DNA from: Phycisphaerae bacterium
GTDB taxonomy: Bacteria; Planctomycetota; Phycisphaerae; Phycisphaerales; SM1A02
Length of the DNA: 64,000 bases
Reading direction: 5' to 3'
Assembly (NCBI GenBank): GCA_016795035.1
Contig: JAEUIT010000003.1
Span: 1-64,000, forward strand
How positions within the stretch are numbered: position 1 is the stretch's first letter; the number at the start of each line of letters is the position of its first letter. A program made the translations under genes and the position numbers. Positions 7,491 through 17,206 of this stretch are shown piece by piece. The notes under the pieces are model-generated. The model worked only from the letters and a program-made list of their open reading frames with translations. It was not told where the DNA came from and made no database searches.

Positions 7491-9617
7491 CTATCCCACC
7501 AACCGCCGGATGTCGTTGAAGAACGTGATCAGGAAGATCGACCCGATCAAGACGAGTCCGACGGCGGTCGCGGCGTTCTGGAAGGCGATCGACGGCGGTC
7601 GGCCGCGGATCTTCTCGTAGATCAGGAAGAGGAAGAGCCCGCCGTCGACGATCGGGAGCGGCAGGAAGTTCATCACCGCCAGGTTCACGCTGATCGCGGC
7701 GAGGAAGAAGACGAGGAACATGAACCCTTGGTCCGCGACCTTCACCCCCGCGTGCAGGATGCCGACCGGGCCGTTCAGCTGCTCGATGCTCACGGTGCGA
7801 CGGAGGACGCGATCGAGCGTGAGATAGACCTGCAACGCCATGCGCTTCGTCTGCGAGAGTCCCATCGAGATCGCTTCGATCGGGCCTGACGCCCGGAGCG
7901 TGATGAACTCGGGATCGAACGTGTCGAGTATCGGCGTCGACCACGTCAACTTGTCGAGCGCCTTGATGTCCTCGGGGCTGAAGCGGAGCGTCTGCGTTTC
8001 CGGCTGCGCGTTCGCGAAGGGCGGGAGCGTCTCGATCGCCACCTCCACGTTGCCGGTGGAAGAGTCGGTCGCCTTCTGGAGCGCCGTGCGCACGTCGGCC
8101 CACGTCTGCACCGGCGTGCCTGCAACGCGGACAATGGTCGAGCGCGGGAAGACGTCGAGTCCCGCCGCGGGCGTCGGCACGATGTCCGGCGCCTGTCCCG
8201 CCTTGCTCGCGACCGCGCGCTCGGCGACCGCACCCGCGAGGATCGGCTCGCCGTCGCTTGGGGCGGGGGCGAATCCGAGTTGGCCGCGCCGGTTGACCTC
8301 GCCGGTGATCGCGACGGAGCGGCCGTCGCGGAGTACGACGAGCGGAACGGTGCCGCCCTTGTAGTTCGCGATCTCGCGCCGAAGCGAGCGGATGCTCGGG
8401 GCGTCGACCGATCCGACCTTCAGGAAGACGTCGCCGCGCTGGAGGACGTCGGCGTTCGCGCTCGAGGGATCGATCGAGTCGACGCGCACGAGCGGCAGGA
8501 GACCGGCGATGGCCGGTTCGGCGAAGCGATCGTCCTCGGGCCGGCTGAGTTCGGACGCGGGCAGGAGCGCGCCGAACTGCAGCGACGGCGCGATCGTCGC
8601 CTGCAACGTGGAGCCGTCGGGCTTCACCCACGTCGTCACGAGCGGCTGCCCGTTCGACGCTTCGACGATCGCATTCAGCTCCTGCGCCGTCGAGACGGGC
8701 GTGCCGTTCACGGCGGTCATGCGATCGCCCGGGCCCACGCCTTCCTGTTTCGCGCCGCACTCGGTGAGGATCTCGTCGACGAGGTCGCGGCTCTCGCGTT
8801 CGTTCGTCACGGTCGTGCTGAACGCCGAGCCGATACCGAAGGAGAGGAGCCCGAGCTCGCGGCTCTTCGCGGGCGTGAGCTCGAAGCGGAGCGGCGCCTT
8901 CAGTCCCGGGCGCTCGACCACCACCTCGACCGCGCGATCCGGACGGGCCAGGCCGCCCGCGATCATGATGTCCATGAAGTTGCGGACCGTCTCGCCGTCG
9001 ATCGAGACGACGCGATCGCCGGGCTTGATGCCGGTCGCTTGCTCCGGCGTCAGTCCGAGCTCCGCCGCGTTCGTCGCGACGGCGCCGCCGGCGGGGCCGT
9101 CCGGCGGGACGAAGCCCGCGACCGGCGCCGGGAAGCGCACGCCGACGAGGAATGCGACGAGGAAGAGGACGACCGCGAGCACGATGTTCGCGATGACGCC
9201 CGCGCTCACGACGACCATGCGCTTCCAGATCGGCGTGCGCTGGTAGGAGCCGGGGTCGTGCGAGATCGCTTCGGGGTTCGCGTCTTCCTGGCCGAGCATC
9301 TTCACGAAGCCGCCGAGGGGAAGCGCGCGAAGCGCGTACTCGGTCTCGCTGATGCCGAGCGTCTTCAGCTCGTCGAGCGAGAACGCGTGCGACGGTCGGC
9401 CGTAGCGCGCGGCGAGCGTGCGATCGGTCGACCCGGCGCGCACGCCGATGCCCTTGCGGAAGGACACCACGGTCGGGCCCATGCCGATCGCGAACTCGTG
9501 CACGCGAATGCCGGCCCAGCGGGCGGCGAGGAAGTGCCCGAGCTCGTGGATCGCGATGAGGATGCAGAAGCCGGCGACGATCAGCAGCAGATTCGAGCCG
9601 GTGACGAGGAGGTCCAT
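7491..9617 (-). CDS. rseP: Site-2 metalloprotease RseP-like, with about four PDZ-like modules
   Basis: Intramembrane zinc protease (M50 family) that cleaves membrane anti-sigma factors or signal-peptide remnants. HELGH lies at residues 24-28 in the first membrane segment, and the second metal-site motif MNFLPLPIVDGG is near residue 650. At 708 aa it is far longer than E. coli RseP (about 450 aa): between the membrane segments I see four PDZ-like stretches (around residues 190-225, 280-325, 375-440, 490-525), each with a GD-like turn such as GIKPGDRVVSIDGE. ATG at 9617. It follows dxr by 68 bases on the same strand; dxr-rseP adjacency is common in bacteria and supports the call. Confidence 0.93.
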   Translation of the reverse strand: MDLLVTGSNLLLIVAGFCILIAIHELGHFLAARWAGIRVHEFAIGMGPTVVSFRKGIGVRAGSTDRTLAARYGRPSHAFSLDELKTLGISETEYALRALPLGGFVKMLGQEDANPEAISHDPGSYQRTPIWKRMVVVSAGVIANIVLAVVLFLVAFLVGVRFPAPVAGFVPPDGPAGGAVATNAAELGLTPEQATGIKPGDRVVSIDGETVRNFMDIMIAGGLARPDRAVEVVVERPGLKAPLRFELTPAKSRELGLLSFGIGSAFSTTVTNERESRDLVDEILTECGAKQEGVGPGDRMTAVNGTPVSTAQELNAIVEASNGQPLVTTWVKPDGSTLQATIAPSLQFGALLPASELSRPEDDRFAEPAIAGLLPLVRVDSIDPSSANADVLQRGDVFLKVGSVDAPSIRSLRREIANYKGGTVPLVVLRDGRSVAITGEVNRRGQLGFAPAPSDGEPILAGAVAERAVASKAGQAPDIVPTPAAGLDVFPRSTIVRVAGTPVQTWADVRTALQKATDSSTGNVEVAIETLPPFANAQPETQTLRFSPEDIKALDKLTWSTPILDTFDPEFITLRASGPIEAISMGLSQTKRMALQVYLTLDRVLRRTVSIEQLNGPVGILHAGVKVADQGFMFLVFFLAAISVNLAVMNFLPLPIVDGGLFLFLIYEKIRGRPPSIAFQNAATAVGLVLIGSIFLITFFNDIRRLVG

Positions 9618-9685
9618 TGGGGAGGAGACTCGAGGGATCGAAGATCTGGATTCGGCCGGCGGCGGAACACCACGTTGCCGACGAC

Positions 9686-10876
9686 TCAACCGTGGGCGAT
9701 GGCGCGCGACGTGCGGGCGAGCGTCGTCGCAGTCCAGGCGCGGGCCTGGCGATCGGCCTCGAGGACGTCGTCGAGGGTCGTCACCGGACGCGGCCGAAGG
9801 GTAGCGAGCGCCTCGGCCACCGTCTCTGAGATCGTCAGAAACGGAATCTCGCCTCGAAGGAAGGACGCGACGGCGATCTCATTGGCCGCGTTGAGGACCG
9901 CACCCGCCGTGCCGCCCTCGCGGATCACCTGCCACGCGAGGCCGATGGCGGGGAATCGCTCGTGGTCGACGGGCTCGAAGTCGAGGCCGCGGAGCGTTGA
10001 CCAGGGCATCGCCGGGCTGCAACCCTCGAGCCGCTCGGGCCATGTGAGGGCGCACTGGATCGGCAGCTTCATGTCCGGCGGCGAGAGCTGCGCGATCGTC
10101 GACCCGTCGACGTATTCGACGAAGCTGTGCACGATCGACTGCGGGTGAATGATCGCGTCGATCTTCTCGGCGGGCAGGTCGAAGAGCCAGTGGGCCTCGA
10201 TCACCTCGAGCGCCTTGTTCATCATCGACGCACTGTCGATCGTGATCTTCTGGCCCATCGACCAGGTCGGATGCTTGAGCGCGTCGGCGGGGCCGGCGGT
10301 GCGCATGCGCTCGATCGGCCACGTGCGGAAGGGGCCGCCGCTCGCCGTGATGACGAGCCGACGCACCTCGCGCGGCGCGGTGCCCGCGCGGAGGCATTGG
10401 GCGATCGCGCTGTGTTCGCTGTCGACGGGGAGGAGCGCGACGCCCTTCGACCGCGCCGCAGGCATGACGATCGAGCCGGCGGCGACGAGCGTCTCCTTGT
10501 TCGCAAGCGCGATGTCGCAGCCGCGCTCGATCGCGGCGAGCGTCGCCGGCAGTCCGGCGGCGCCGACCATCGCGCCCATCACGATGTCGCCGGGGCGGGC
10601 GACATCCTCGACGAGCTGCAACGCGGAGTTCGGGCCGACGTGCGTGAAGTCGCCGTTCGAGCCTTGCGCGAGCGCGGTCTTCTGGACGCCGAACTCGCGG
10701 GCCTGTTCGCGCACGAGCTCGCCGTTCGCATGGGCGGCGAGGCCGACGATCGTGAAGCGCGGCGGCTTGCCTTCGCGGGCGCGGAGCGCGTTCAGGTGCC
10801 GCACGACCGCGATCGTCGACGTGCCGATCGAACCGGTGGACCCGAGGATGACGAGTCGACGCGTCGCGTCACTCAT
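9686..10876 (-). CDS. dxr: 1-deoxy-D-xylulose 5-phosphate reductoisomerase
   Basis: Catalyses NADPH-dependent conversion of DXP to MEP, the first committed step of the non-mevalonate isoprenoid pathway. The 396-aa protein shows ILGSTGSIG at the N-terminus, NKETLVAAG, the active-site stretch VDSEHSAIAQCL, ITASGGPFR and the flexible-loop region KHPTWSMGQKITIDSASMMNK. Length is normal. ATG at 10876 overlaps the 3' end of the RNase E/G gene by eight bases, so the two are translationally close. Confidence 0.97.
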   Translation of the reverse strand: MSDATRRLVILGSTGSIGTSTIAVVRHLNALRAREGKPPRFTIVGLAAHANGELVREQAREFGVQKTALAQGSNGDFTHVGPNSALQLVEDVARPGDIVMGAMVGAAGLPATLAAIERGCDIALANKETLVAAGSIVMPAARSKGVALLPVDSEHSAIAQCLRAGTAPREVRRLVITASGGPFRTWPIERMRTAGPADALKHPTWSMGQKITIDSASMMNKALEVIEAHWLFDLPAEKIDAIIHPQSIVHSFVEYVDGSTIAQLSPPDMKLPIQCALTWPERLEGCSPAMPWSTLRGLDFEPVDHERFPAIGLAWQVIREGGTAGAVLNAANEIAVASFLRGEIPFLTISETVAEALATLRPRPVTTLDDVLEADRQARAWTATTLARTSRAIAHG

Positions 10877-13800
10877 CGTCGCGTTCTCCGGCGCCGCCCG
10901 AGCCGAGCTTGCGGAATCGACCGCCGTAGAGGCTGCGGCGCGGCATCGGCGCCGGCGCGCTGCCGGACGAGCCGGACGGGGGCGCCGAGGGCGGCGGCGT
11001 CGGGGTTGCCGGCGGCGCGGGCCGAGCGTCGCCGCTCGACGAACCGCCCGACTCCCCGCTCGATCGGGGACGCGGCTCGCGCGGGCCTCCGCCCTCGCCG
11101 CCTCCACCTCCGCCGCCGCGGCCACGGCGACGTCGGCGTCGACCGCGACGTTCGCCGTCGCCCGACTCCGCGTTGCCCTCGCGATCCTGCGGCGGACGCT
11201 GCTGCTGCTGCTGCGGGCGCTGTTGCTGCTGCGGCGCCGGCGGGCGCGGCTGCGACGGCGGACCGCCGGCCGGAGTCTGCGCACCCTCTCCGTTGCCGCC
11301 ACGGCCGCGTCGGCGGCGCCGTCGTCGGCGCCGGCGACCTTCGCCTTCGCCTTCGCCGGCACCGGCCTCGCCGCCGTTGTCGTCGCCGTTTGCGTCGTCG
11401 TCGCCTCGATCAGTTGGGCGCGGCGCCGGGCGCGCCGGCCGCGCCGTCGGCGGCGGGGGCGGAGGCGGCGGCGGTGCGTACCACGCCTTGATGATGTCGA
11501 CTTGCTCGCCGGTCAGCTTCGTCATGTGGGACTTCACGTCCATGCCGCCTTCGCGGCACTTCGCGAGAAGGTCCTTGCTCGTGACCGAGAGCTCCTTTGC
11601 GAGGAGATGGAGAAGCGTCGGTTCGGACGGCGGGGGGGGCGGGGGAGGCGGCGCGAATTCGACGAGCGCGGCCGAGACCTCGTCGACCTCGACCTCGTCC
11701 GTCGTGGGTTCGCCCGTACTCTGCGTTGCAGCCGTGCCGTCGGCACCGTCGCCGCCGCGACCGCGGCCACGACGTCGACGTCGGCGTCGGCGCCGACCGC
11801 CTTCGCCGTCTCCGCGTTGCTCGCCGTCGTCGCCGCCCTCACGGGCAAGGCGCGACGCCTCTTCCTGCGCGGACCGCTGCGACGCACGTTCGGCCTCGAT
11901 GGCCTCGGCGATCGTCGGCTCGTCGTCGCTCGGATGCGCCGACGGAAGGTCGGCGAAGCTGCCGCTCAGGATCATCGCGGTCGTGTCGGCCGGCGCGGGC
12001 TTGCGGCGTCGGCGACGTCGGCGTCGGCCGCCGCCAGTCTCGGCCTCGATCTCGTCGCCGTCGTCGTCCTCGTCGCGTTCGGGAATCAGGGTCGGGATCG
12101 CGTCGAGCGACGGCCTCGACGGCCGCGGCAGGCGCGCGATCTCGATGTCCGAGCCGCGCTCGTCGTAGGCGTAGAGGTCGACGCGATCGATCGGGATCGC
12201 CTCGCTGATGCGGATGTCGAGGCGGCGCCCCGAGCTCGCCTCGAGCTCATAGAGGGCGCGGCGCTTGGCCGAGAGGAGGACGGACGCGACGCGCATCGAG
12301 CACACGACCTCGATGCGACGCACCTTGTCGAACGAGCAGAGGTACTCGATCTCGCGCAGGTGATCCGCGGCGACGGTCTCGGGCATCATCACTTCGCCGA
12401 GGCCGTGGCAGTGCGGGCAGTCCATGAAGTGCGTCTTGCGCACGCTGGGACGCATGCGCTGGCGCGTCATCTCGATCACGCCGAAGTCGGTGATCGGAAG
12501 CGTGGTCGACTTGGCGCGGTCACGGCGGAGCGCGGCGCGGAATCGATCCTCGATGTCGCGCCGATGCTTCGGCGACCGCATGTCGATGAGGTCGTTGATG
12601 ATCACGCCGCCGAGGTCGCGCAGTCGCAGTTGCCGCGCGATCTCCTCGACCGCCTCGACGTTCGTCTGATACGCGTTCGTCTCGCTGTCGCGCGCCGAAC
12701 GGCTGCGGCCGGAGTTGACGTCGATCGCGACGAGCGCCTCGGCCTGGTCGATCACGAGCGCGCCGCCCGAGGGGAGCGGCACTTCGCGGGAGTGCAGTTG
12801 CGCGATCTGGCGCTCCACGTCGAACGCGTGGAAGAGGGGCACCGAGGCGTTGTCGTTCGCGTCGGTCTTCGACCAGAAGCGGATCGTGGGGGCGTTGCGC
12901 GGGGCCACGACACTCAGGAAGGCGCTCGCCTTTCGGAACGCCTCCTCGCTGTCGACGACGATCGCCTCGACGTTCTCGTCCGCCATGTCGCGGATCGAGC
13001 GAATGAGGAGGTCGCCTTCGCTGTAGAGCATGCACGGCGCGCCCGTCGAGTTCGAGCGCTTCTGCATGACTTCCCAGAGGCGCTTGAGATACGCGAGGTC
13101 GCGGGAGAGTTCGGTCTTCGTGCGATCGAAGCCGGCGGTGCGGAGGATGAAGCCGAAGCCTTCGGGCAGGTCGAGCTGGTCGAGGATCTTCCGCATCGCG
13201 CGGCGCTGATCCTCGTCGTCGACCTTGCGGGAGACGCCGACGCGATCCATGTCCGGCATCATCACCATGAGCCGGCCGGGGATGCTCAGGTAACTCGTGA
13301 GCGTCGGGCCCTTGCTGCCGATGCCTTCCTTGAGAACCTGCACCACGACTTCCTGGCCCTTGCGCAGCGCCTGCTGGATCAGCGGGCGCTCGCGACGCGG
13401 GATCTTGCGGCCCACGCGCTCGGTGCGCTCTTCGCCCGGGAAGTACTTCGGGTGGAGGTCGGAGATGTGGAGGAAGCCGCTCTGGCCTTCGCCGAAGTCG
13501 ACGAACGCGGCCTGGATCGCGGGCTCGACGTTGGTGACGCGACCCTTGTAGATGTTGCCGACGTTCGTCGTCGTGCCTTCGCGCTCGATGAAGAGCGCTT
13601 CGAGCCGCCCGTTCTCGAGCACCGCGATGCGGCACTCTTCGCCGGGCACGTCGTTGACGAGCATCACTTGCTTGCCGACCGGCTTGATGTGCCGGCGCTC
13701 GCCCTCGGTCGGCGTGTCGCGCCGATCGTCGCGGCGGTGACGCTCGCGCCGTCCGCGGCGCTCGCCACGGTCGCGGCGCTCGCCGCGGCCTTCGCGCGGT

Positions 13801-14300
13801 TCGCCCTCGTCGTCACCCTCCGGCGCGGCCGAGTCCTCGGCGTCGCCGGATTCGTCCGAATCGTCTGCGTCGCCGGACTCGTCCGAGTCGTCGGGGGCGT
13901 CGGGGTCGTCGGACTCGTCGGCCTCGTCGCGCGGCCCGCGTTCGGGGCCGTCGGCCACGTCGAACGCCACGCGCTCGGCGTCGTCGCCGTCGTCGTCTTG
14001 CCCGTCGCTCGCCTCGGCGCGTTCCGCGGTCTCCGCGAGCTCGTCGCGCTCGTCGTTGCCGGCCTCATCGCCGCCGCCCTTTCCACCGTGTGGCGCCGCG
14101 GCTTCGCCCGGATCCTTCTCGTCATTGCCGTCGCGGTCGCGACGTCGACCGCGCCCGCCGCGCCGTCGCGACCGTCGGCGTCGGCCGCCCTTGCCATCGT
14201 CGTTGGCCGGGCCCGTCGACGCATCGCCGCCGGTGGGCTGTTCCTGTGGTTCGTTGTCGCTCGAGTGGTCGGGGCGTTCGTCAGCGTGCAGGTCGGACAT
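10869..14300 (-). CDS. RNase E/G family ribonuclease with an IF-2 N-terminal module in its tail
   Basis: Endoribonuclease for mRNA decay and rRNA/tRNA processing, 1143 aa. Residues 1-200 are acidic and Arg-rich (SDESGDADDSDESGDAEDS). The S1 domain (YKGRVTNVEPAIQAAFVDFG) is near 245-290, catalytic aspartates lie in ALVAIDVNSG (about 525) and INDLIDMRSP (about 568), and the zinc link CPHCHGLG is near 630. The C-terminal 400 residues carry Arg runs, poly-Pro and poly-Gln plus one folded module around 890-940 (LLHLLAKELSVTSKDLLAKC) that matches the IF2_N domain and resembles the start of infB in this window. ATG at 14300. A 362-bp leader precedes it, which would suit RNase E-type autoregulation. 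Confidence 0.92.
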   Translation of the reverse strand: MSDLHADERPDHSSDNEPQEQPTGGDASTGPANDDGKGGRRRRSRRRGGRGRRRDRDGNDEKDPGEAAAPHGGKGGGDEAGNDERDELAETAERAEASDGQDDDGDDAERVAFDVADGPERGPRDEADESDDPDAPDDSDESGDADDSDESGDAEDSAAPEGDDEGEPREGRGERRDRGERRGRRERHRRDDRRDTPTEGERRHIKPVGKQVMLVNDVPGEECRIAVLENGRLEALFIEREGTTTNVGNIYKGRVTNVEPAIQAAFVDFGEGQSGFLHISDLHPKYFPGEERTERVGRKIPRRERPLIQQALRKGQEVVVQVLKEGIGSKGPTLTSYLSIPGRLMVMMPDMDRVGVSRKVDDEDQRRAMRKILDQLDLPEGFGFILRTAGFDRTKTELSRDLAYLKRLWEVMQKRSNSTGAPCMLYSEGDLLIRSIRDMADENVEAIVVDSEEAFRKASAFLSVVAPRNAPTIRFWSKTDANDNASVPLFHAFDVERQIAQLHSREVPLPSGGALVIDQAEALVAIDVNSGRSRSARDSETNAYQTNVEAVEEIARQLRLRDLGGVIINDLIDMRSPKHRRDIEDRFRAALRRDRAKSTTLPITDFGVIEMTRQRMRPSVRKTHFMDCPHCHGLGEVMMPETVAADHLREIEYLCSFDKVRRIEVVCSMRVASVLLSAKRRALYELEASSGRRLDIRISEAIPIDRVDLYAYDERGSDIEIARLPRPSRPSLDAIPTLIPERDEDDDGDEIEAETGGGRRRRRRRRKPAPADTTAMILSGSFADLPSAHPSDDEPTIAEAIEAERASQRSAQEEASRLAREGGDDGEQRGDGEGGRRRRRRRRRGRGRGGDGADGTAATQSTGEPTTDEVEVDEVSAALVEFAPPPPPPPPSEPTLLHLLAKELSVTSKDLLAKCREGGMDVKSHMTKLTGEQVDIIKAWYAPPPPPPPPPTARPARPAPRPTDRGDDDANGDDNGGEAGAGEGEGEGRRRRRRRRRRGRGGNGEGAQTPAGGPPSQPRPPAPQQQQRPQQQQQRPPQDREGNAESGDGERRGRRRRRRGRGGGGGGGEGGGPREPRPRSSGESGGSSSGDARPAPPATPTPPPSAPPSGSSGSAPAPMPRRSLYGGRFRKLGSGGAGERDDE

Positions 14301-14662
14301 CGTCACTACGTTCCTTCCGCGACGACCATGTCGTCGCTCGGGCAACGTCTGCATCCGCATGCCTCGATCCGAACGCCTCGCGCGACAGATCACGGAACGA
14401 AGGTCCGATCGACACGGCGCACGCTGCGCGGCCGACGAACGCACGCGGACCGAAGAGGTCGGCGCGGGTCGCGGGAGAGGGCAGCATTCGAAGCGGCATG
14501 TCGGTCGTCAGTCGGTGATCCGGGTTCGCGCGTCGGACCGGAGAATCCGGTCTTCGCTCGGCGACTCGAGGCTTCGCGGGCCCTGTCGGCACGAGCCGAT
14601 CGCGGCATGCGTGTCGAAGGGGCGAATGAGCCGTGCCCGTTGGTTTGTTGTTCAGGTCCCGG
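14301..14662 (-). other. 362-bp region between ptsI-like gene and RNase E/G gene
   Basis: No gene is supported. Composition is less coding-like than on either side. A compact hairpin GACCGGA-gaa-TCCGGTC lies at 14536-14552, with no T-run. If RNase E/G has its own promoter here, this would be a long 5' leader; RNase E of other bacteria regulates its own mRNA through its leader, but that is only an analogy. Confidence 0.35.
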
Positions 14663-16432
14663 TCACTCGGCAAGCCAACTGCCGACGTTCGCGGGGTCAA
14701 TCTTTCGAAGTTCGTCGCGGAGGTACGTAACGACCTGCCGCTCGGAATCGAACGAGCCGACCTTTCGGGCCAACCGTTCGCACTGGGGGACGTCGACCGA
14801 GCGCACGATCCGCTTGATGAGCGGGATCTGGCTCGGGACGAGCGAAAGTGTACGGAACCCGAGGCCGATCAGCAACATCGTGTAGAGCGCCTCGCCGGCG
14901 ATCTCGCCGCAGATCGAGACATCGATGCGGGCGCGACGGCCGGCCCGCAAAACCCCCTTCACGAGCTGTAAAACGGCAGGGTGCGCACCGGTGTAGAGGT
15001 GCGCGACCTTCTCGTTCCCGCGATCGACCGCCAGCGTGTACTGGATCAGGTCGTTGGTCCCGATCGAGAAAAACTGCGATTCGGTCGCAAACGTGCGGGC
15101 CATGAGCGCGGCGCTCGGCACCTCGACCATGATCCCGATCGGGACGTCGGCGCGGTACTTCACGCCTTCCTCGTCGAGCTCCTCGCAGACGTCGCGGAGG
15201 ATGAGCTTCGCCTCGCGGAGCTCCATCATCGTCGAGACGAGCGGGAACATGACCTTCACCGGCCCGTGCACGCTCGCCCGCATGATCGCGCGGAGCTGCG
15301 TCTTGAAGATCGACTTGTTCTGGAGGCAATAGCGAATCGAGCGAAGGCCGAGGAACGGATTGCGCTCGGGCTCGGCGGCGCGCTGCTGCGTGTACTTGTC
15401 GGCGCCGAGGTCGAGCGTGCGGATCGTGAGCGGCTTGCCGCCCAACAGCTCGATCGTCTTGACGTACGCGTTGTAGTGATCCTCTTCCGACGGCTCGCGG
15501 TCCGACATGAGGAAGAGGAACTCGGTGCGATAGAGGCCGACGCCGTCGCCGCCGTTCGCGAGCACGCTCTCCGCCTCGTGCGGGAATTCGATGTTCCCCA
15601 TGAGCCGGATGTGCGTGCCGTCGGTCGTCGTTGCAGGCAAGTCGCGCAGCGCGCGGAGCGACGCGCGGAACTCGCTGAACTTCTCCTGTTGCAGCCGATA
15701 CTGCTCGATGGTGCGTTCGTCGGGGCGCACCACGACGATGCCGGTGTCGCCGTCGACGATGATCGTGTCGCCGTCCTCGACGACCTTCGACACGCGCTGG
15801 CAGCCGACGACCGCAGGGATGTCGATCGCGCGGGCGACGATCGACGTGTGGCTCGTCCGTCCGCCGAGGTCGGTCGCGCAGCCGAGGACCTTCTTGCGGT
15901 CCATGCTCGCGGTCTGGCCCGGGGTGAGCTCGTGCGCGACGAGGATCACCGGCTCGCGCAGGTTCGAGAGTCGGCTCTCCGTCTCGCCGATCAGTTTCGC
16001 GAGGACACGACGGTCGAGGTCGATGACGTCGGAGGCCTTCTGGCGGAACACCTCGTTGCCCATCGAGCGGAATTGCTGCGCGAGCTTCTGGAACTCCTCC
16101 GCGACCGCGACCTCGGCGTTCACGAGCTTCGTCTCGACGCGCTTGCGCATCGGGACGAGAAGCGTGCGGTCCTTGAGGAGACCGATGTGGAACTCGAAGA
16201 TCTTCGCGGCCTCGGTGCCGACGCCGTCGGCAAGCTGCCGTTCGGTGCGCTCCTTGAGTCCGCGCAGGTCGTCGATGACCGCGGCGACCGCGGCATCGAG
16301 GCGGGCGATCTCGCTCGTGACTTCGGTCGGGGCGATGGTTCGATGCGGGACGTGCTGCTCCGACTCGCCGAGCAAGAATGCTCGACCGATCACGATGCCT
16401 GGAGCGACAGCGATTCCTCGAATCAGTTCCAT
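14663..16432 (-). CDS. ptsI: Phosphoenolpyruvate-protein phosphotransferase (PTS enzyme I)
   Basis: Transfers phosphate from PEP to HPr, the entry step of the PTS. The 589-aa protein has the full EI layout: N-terminal start GIAVAPGIVIGRAF, phospho-His motif GGRTSHTSI with His195, PEP-binding GIMVEVPSAALM and FFSIGTNDLIQYTLAVDR, and the C-terminal active-site Cys in SICGEIAG. There is no GAF domain, so it is ordinary EI and not PtsP. HPr and sugar-specific EII genes are not in the window, so it may serve a regulatory PTS. ATG at 16432. Confidence 0.95.
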   Translation of the reverse strand: MELIRGIAVAPGIVIGRAFLLGESEQHVPHRTIAPTEVTSEIARLDAAVAAVIDDLRGLKERTERQLADGVGTEAAKIFEFHIGLLKDRTLLVPMRKRVETKLVNAEVAVAEEFQKLAQQFRSMGNEVFRQKASDVIDLDRRVLAKLIGETESRLSNLREPVILVAHELTPGQTASMDRKKVLGCATDLGGRTSHTSIVARAIDIPAVVGCQRVSKVVEDGDTIIVDGDTGIVVVRPDERTIEQYRLQQEKFSEFRASLRALRDLPATTTDGTHIRLMGNIEFPHEAESVLANGGDGVGLYRTEFLFLMSDREPSEEDHYNAYVKTIELLGGKPLTIRTLDLGADKYTQQRAAEPERNPFLGLRSIRYCLQNKSIFKTQLRAIMRASVHGPVKVMFPLVSTMMELREAKLILRDVCEELDEEGVKYRADVPIGIMVEVPSAALMARTFATESQFFSIGTNDLIQYTLAVDRGNEKVAHLYTGAHPAVLQLVKGVLRAGRRARIDVSICGEIAGEALYTMLLIGLGFRTLSLVPSQIPLIKRIVRSVDVPQCERLARKVGSFDSERQVVTYLRDELRKIDPANVGSWLAE

Positions 16433-16535
16433 GTCGACGCTCTGGCCGTCGGAATCGACCGCAATCGGTCGAGAGGCGACAGCGAGAGGGGCGGAGGATA
16501 GCGGAAAAGCGGCGACGGGAATGGAGACGCGAAAA

Positions 16536-16572
16536 CGGAGAGCGGAGCGACCGGCGTCGTCTCCGCTCTCCG
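16536..16572 (-). terminator. Intrinsic terminator of the metal-efflux operon
   Basis: CGGAGAGCGGAG (16536-16547) and CTCCGCTCTCCG (16561-16572) form a perfect 12-bp stem with a 13-nt loop. On the minus strand the stem is followed directly by TTTTC. It lies 41 bases after the stop of the His-rich lipoprotein gene, the last gene of the operon. Confidence 0.85.
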
Positions 16573-16613
16573 CGTTCCGATCGTCGACGACCGGTTCACG
16601 ATCGATGCGACGT

Positions 16614-17162
16614 TCACTTCTTCAGTTCGACCGCGCCCTTCGCCTTCGGCTGGCCTTCGACCTCGATCTCGAGCCACAGCTTGGCGTCGGCGGGCAGCGG
16701 ACTCGGCACTTCGGCGTGGAGGTGGGCCGTGCCTTCGTGGACGTCGGCCTTCGACTTCGTCGAGCCCTTGGCGTCTTCCGTGCCGATCCAGGCGCGAAGG
16801 GCGGTGATCGAGACCTTGTCGAATGCGAGGAGCAGGTCGAAGTGCGCCTCGCTGCCGGCGCTGAGCGCGCCGACCTGCGACACCGTGATCTCGACGCCGC
16901 TCAGCGCGACCGTCCCGAGCTTCACTGTTTCGCCAGAGTGTTCGTCCGTGGTCTTCGCCGCGTCGCCGGCCTTCTCGTGCGCGTGGTCGTGGTCCCCGTG
17001 GTCGTGGTCCCCGTGGTCATGGTCGGCGTGGTCATGGTCGTGGCCGTGATCGTCGGCCTTCCCGGCCGTGGACGGCGCGGGCTTCGCGTCGCACCCGAGC
17101 GGTGCCAGCGTGGCGCCGACGACGAGGAGAAGCGACGAGGCGAGTGTGCAGCAACGGTTCAT
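16614..17162 (-). CDS. Histidine-rich lipoprotein at the end of the metal-efflux operon
   Basis: A 182-aa predicted lipoprotein: signal LASSLLLVVGATLAPLGC with lipobox Cys24, then a tract of DHDH/HGDH repeats (about residues 39-62) that should bind Zn, Cu or Ni. The remainder (VKLGTVALSGVEITVSQVG...AHLHAEVPSPLPADAKLW) is a beta-rich domain I do not recognise. It starts 44 bases after czcA and precedes the operon terminator, so it most likely acts as a periplasmic metal buffer or sensor for the pump. ATG at 17162. Confidence 0.8.
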   Translation of the reverse strand: MNRCCTLASSLLLVVGATLAPLGCDAKPAPSTAGKADDHGHDHDHADHDHGDHDHGDHDHAHEKAGDAAKTTDEHSGETVKLGTVALSGVEITVSQVGALSAGSEAHFDLLLAFDKVSITALRAWIGTEDAKGSTKSKADVHEGTAHLHAEVPSPLPADAKLWLEIEVEGQPKAKGAVELKK

Positions 17163-17206
17163 CGGTATGGGTCCTTTCGTGAGTGAGAGCGTACGAAACG
17201 TGGAGT

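Noticed and set aside
11160..11240. CTG/CAG trinucleotide expansion
   Set aside because: It encodes the poly-Gln segment of the RNase E/G tail in frame and is short; there is no sign of an element separate from the gene.
10149..14885. Very long open frames opposite real genes, for example on the plus strand over the RNase E/G gene and on the minus strand over infB (55641-59417)
   Set aside because: They mirror GC-rich codons of the sense gene, translate to Arg/Ala/Asp/Val-rich sequence without domains, and lie opposite confidently assigned genes.
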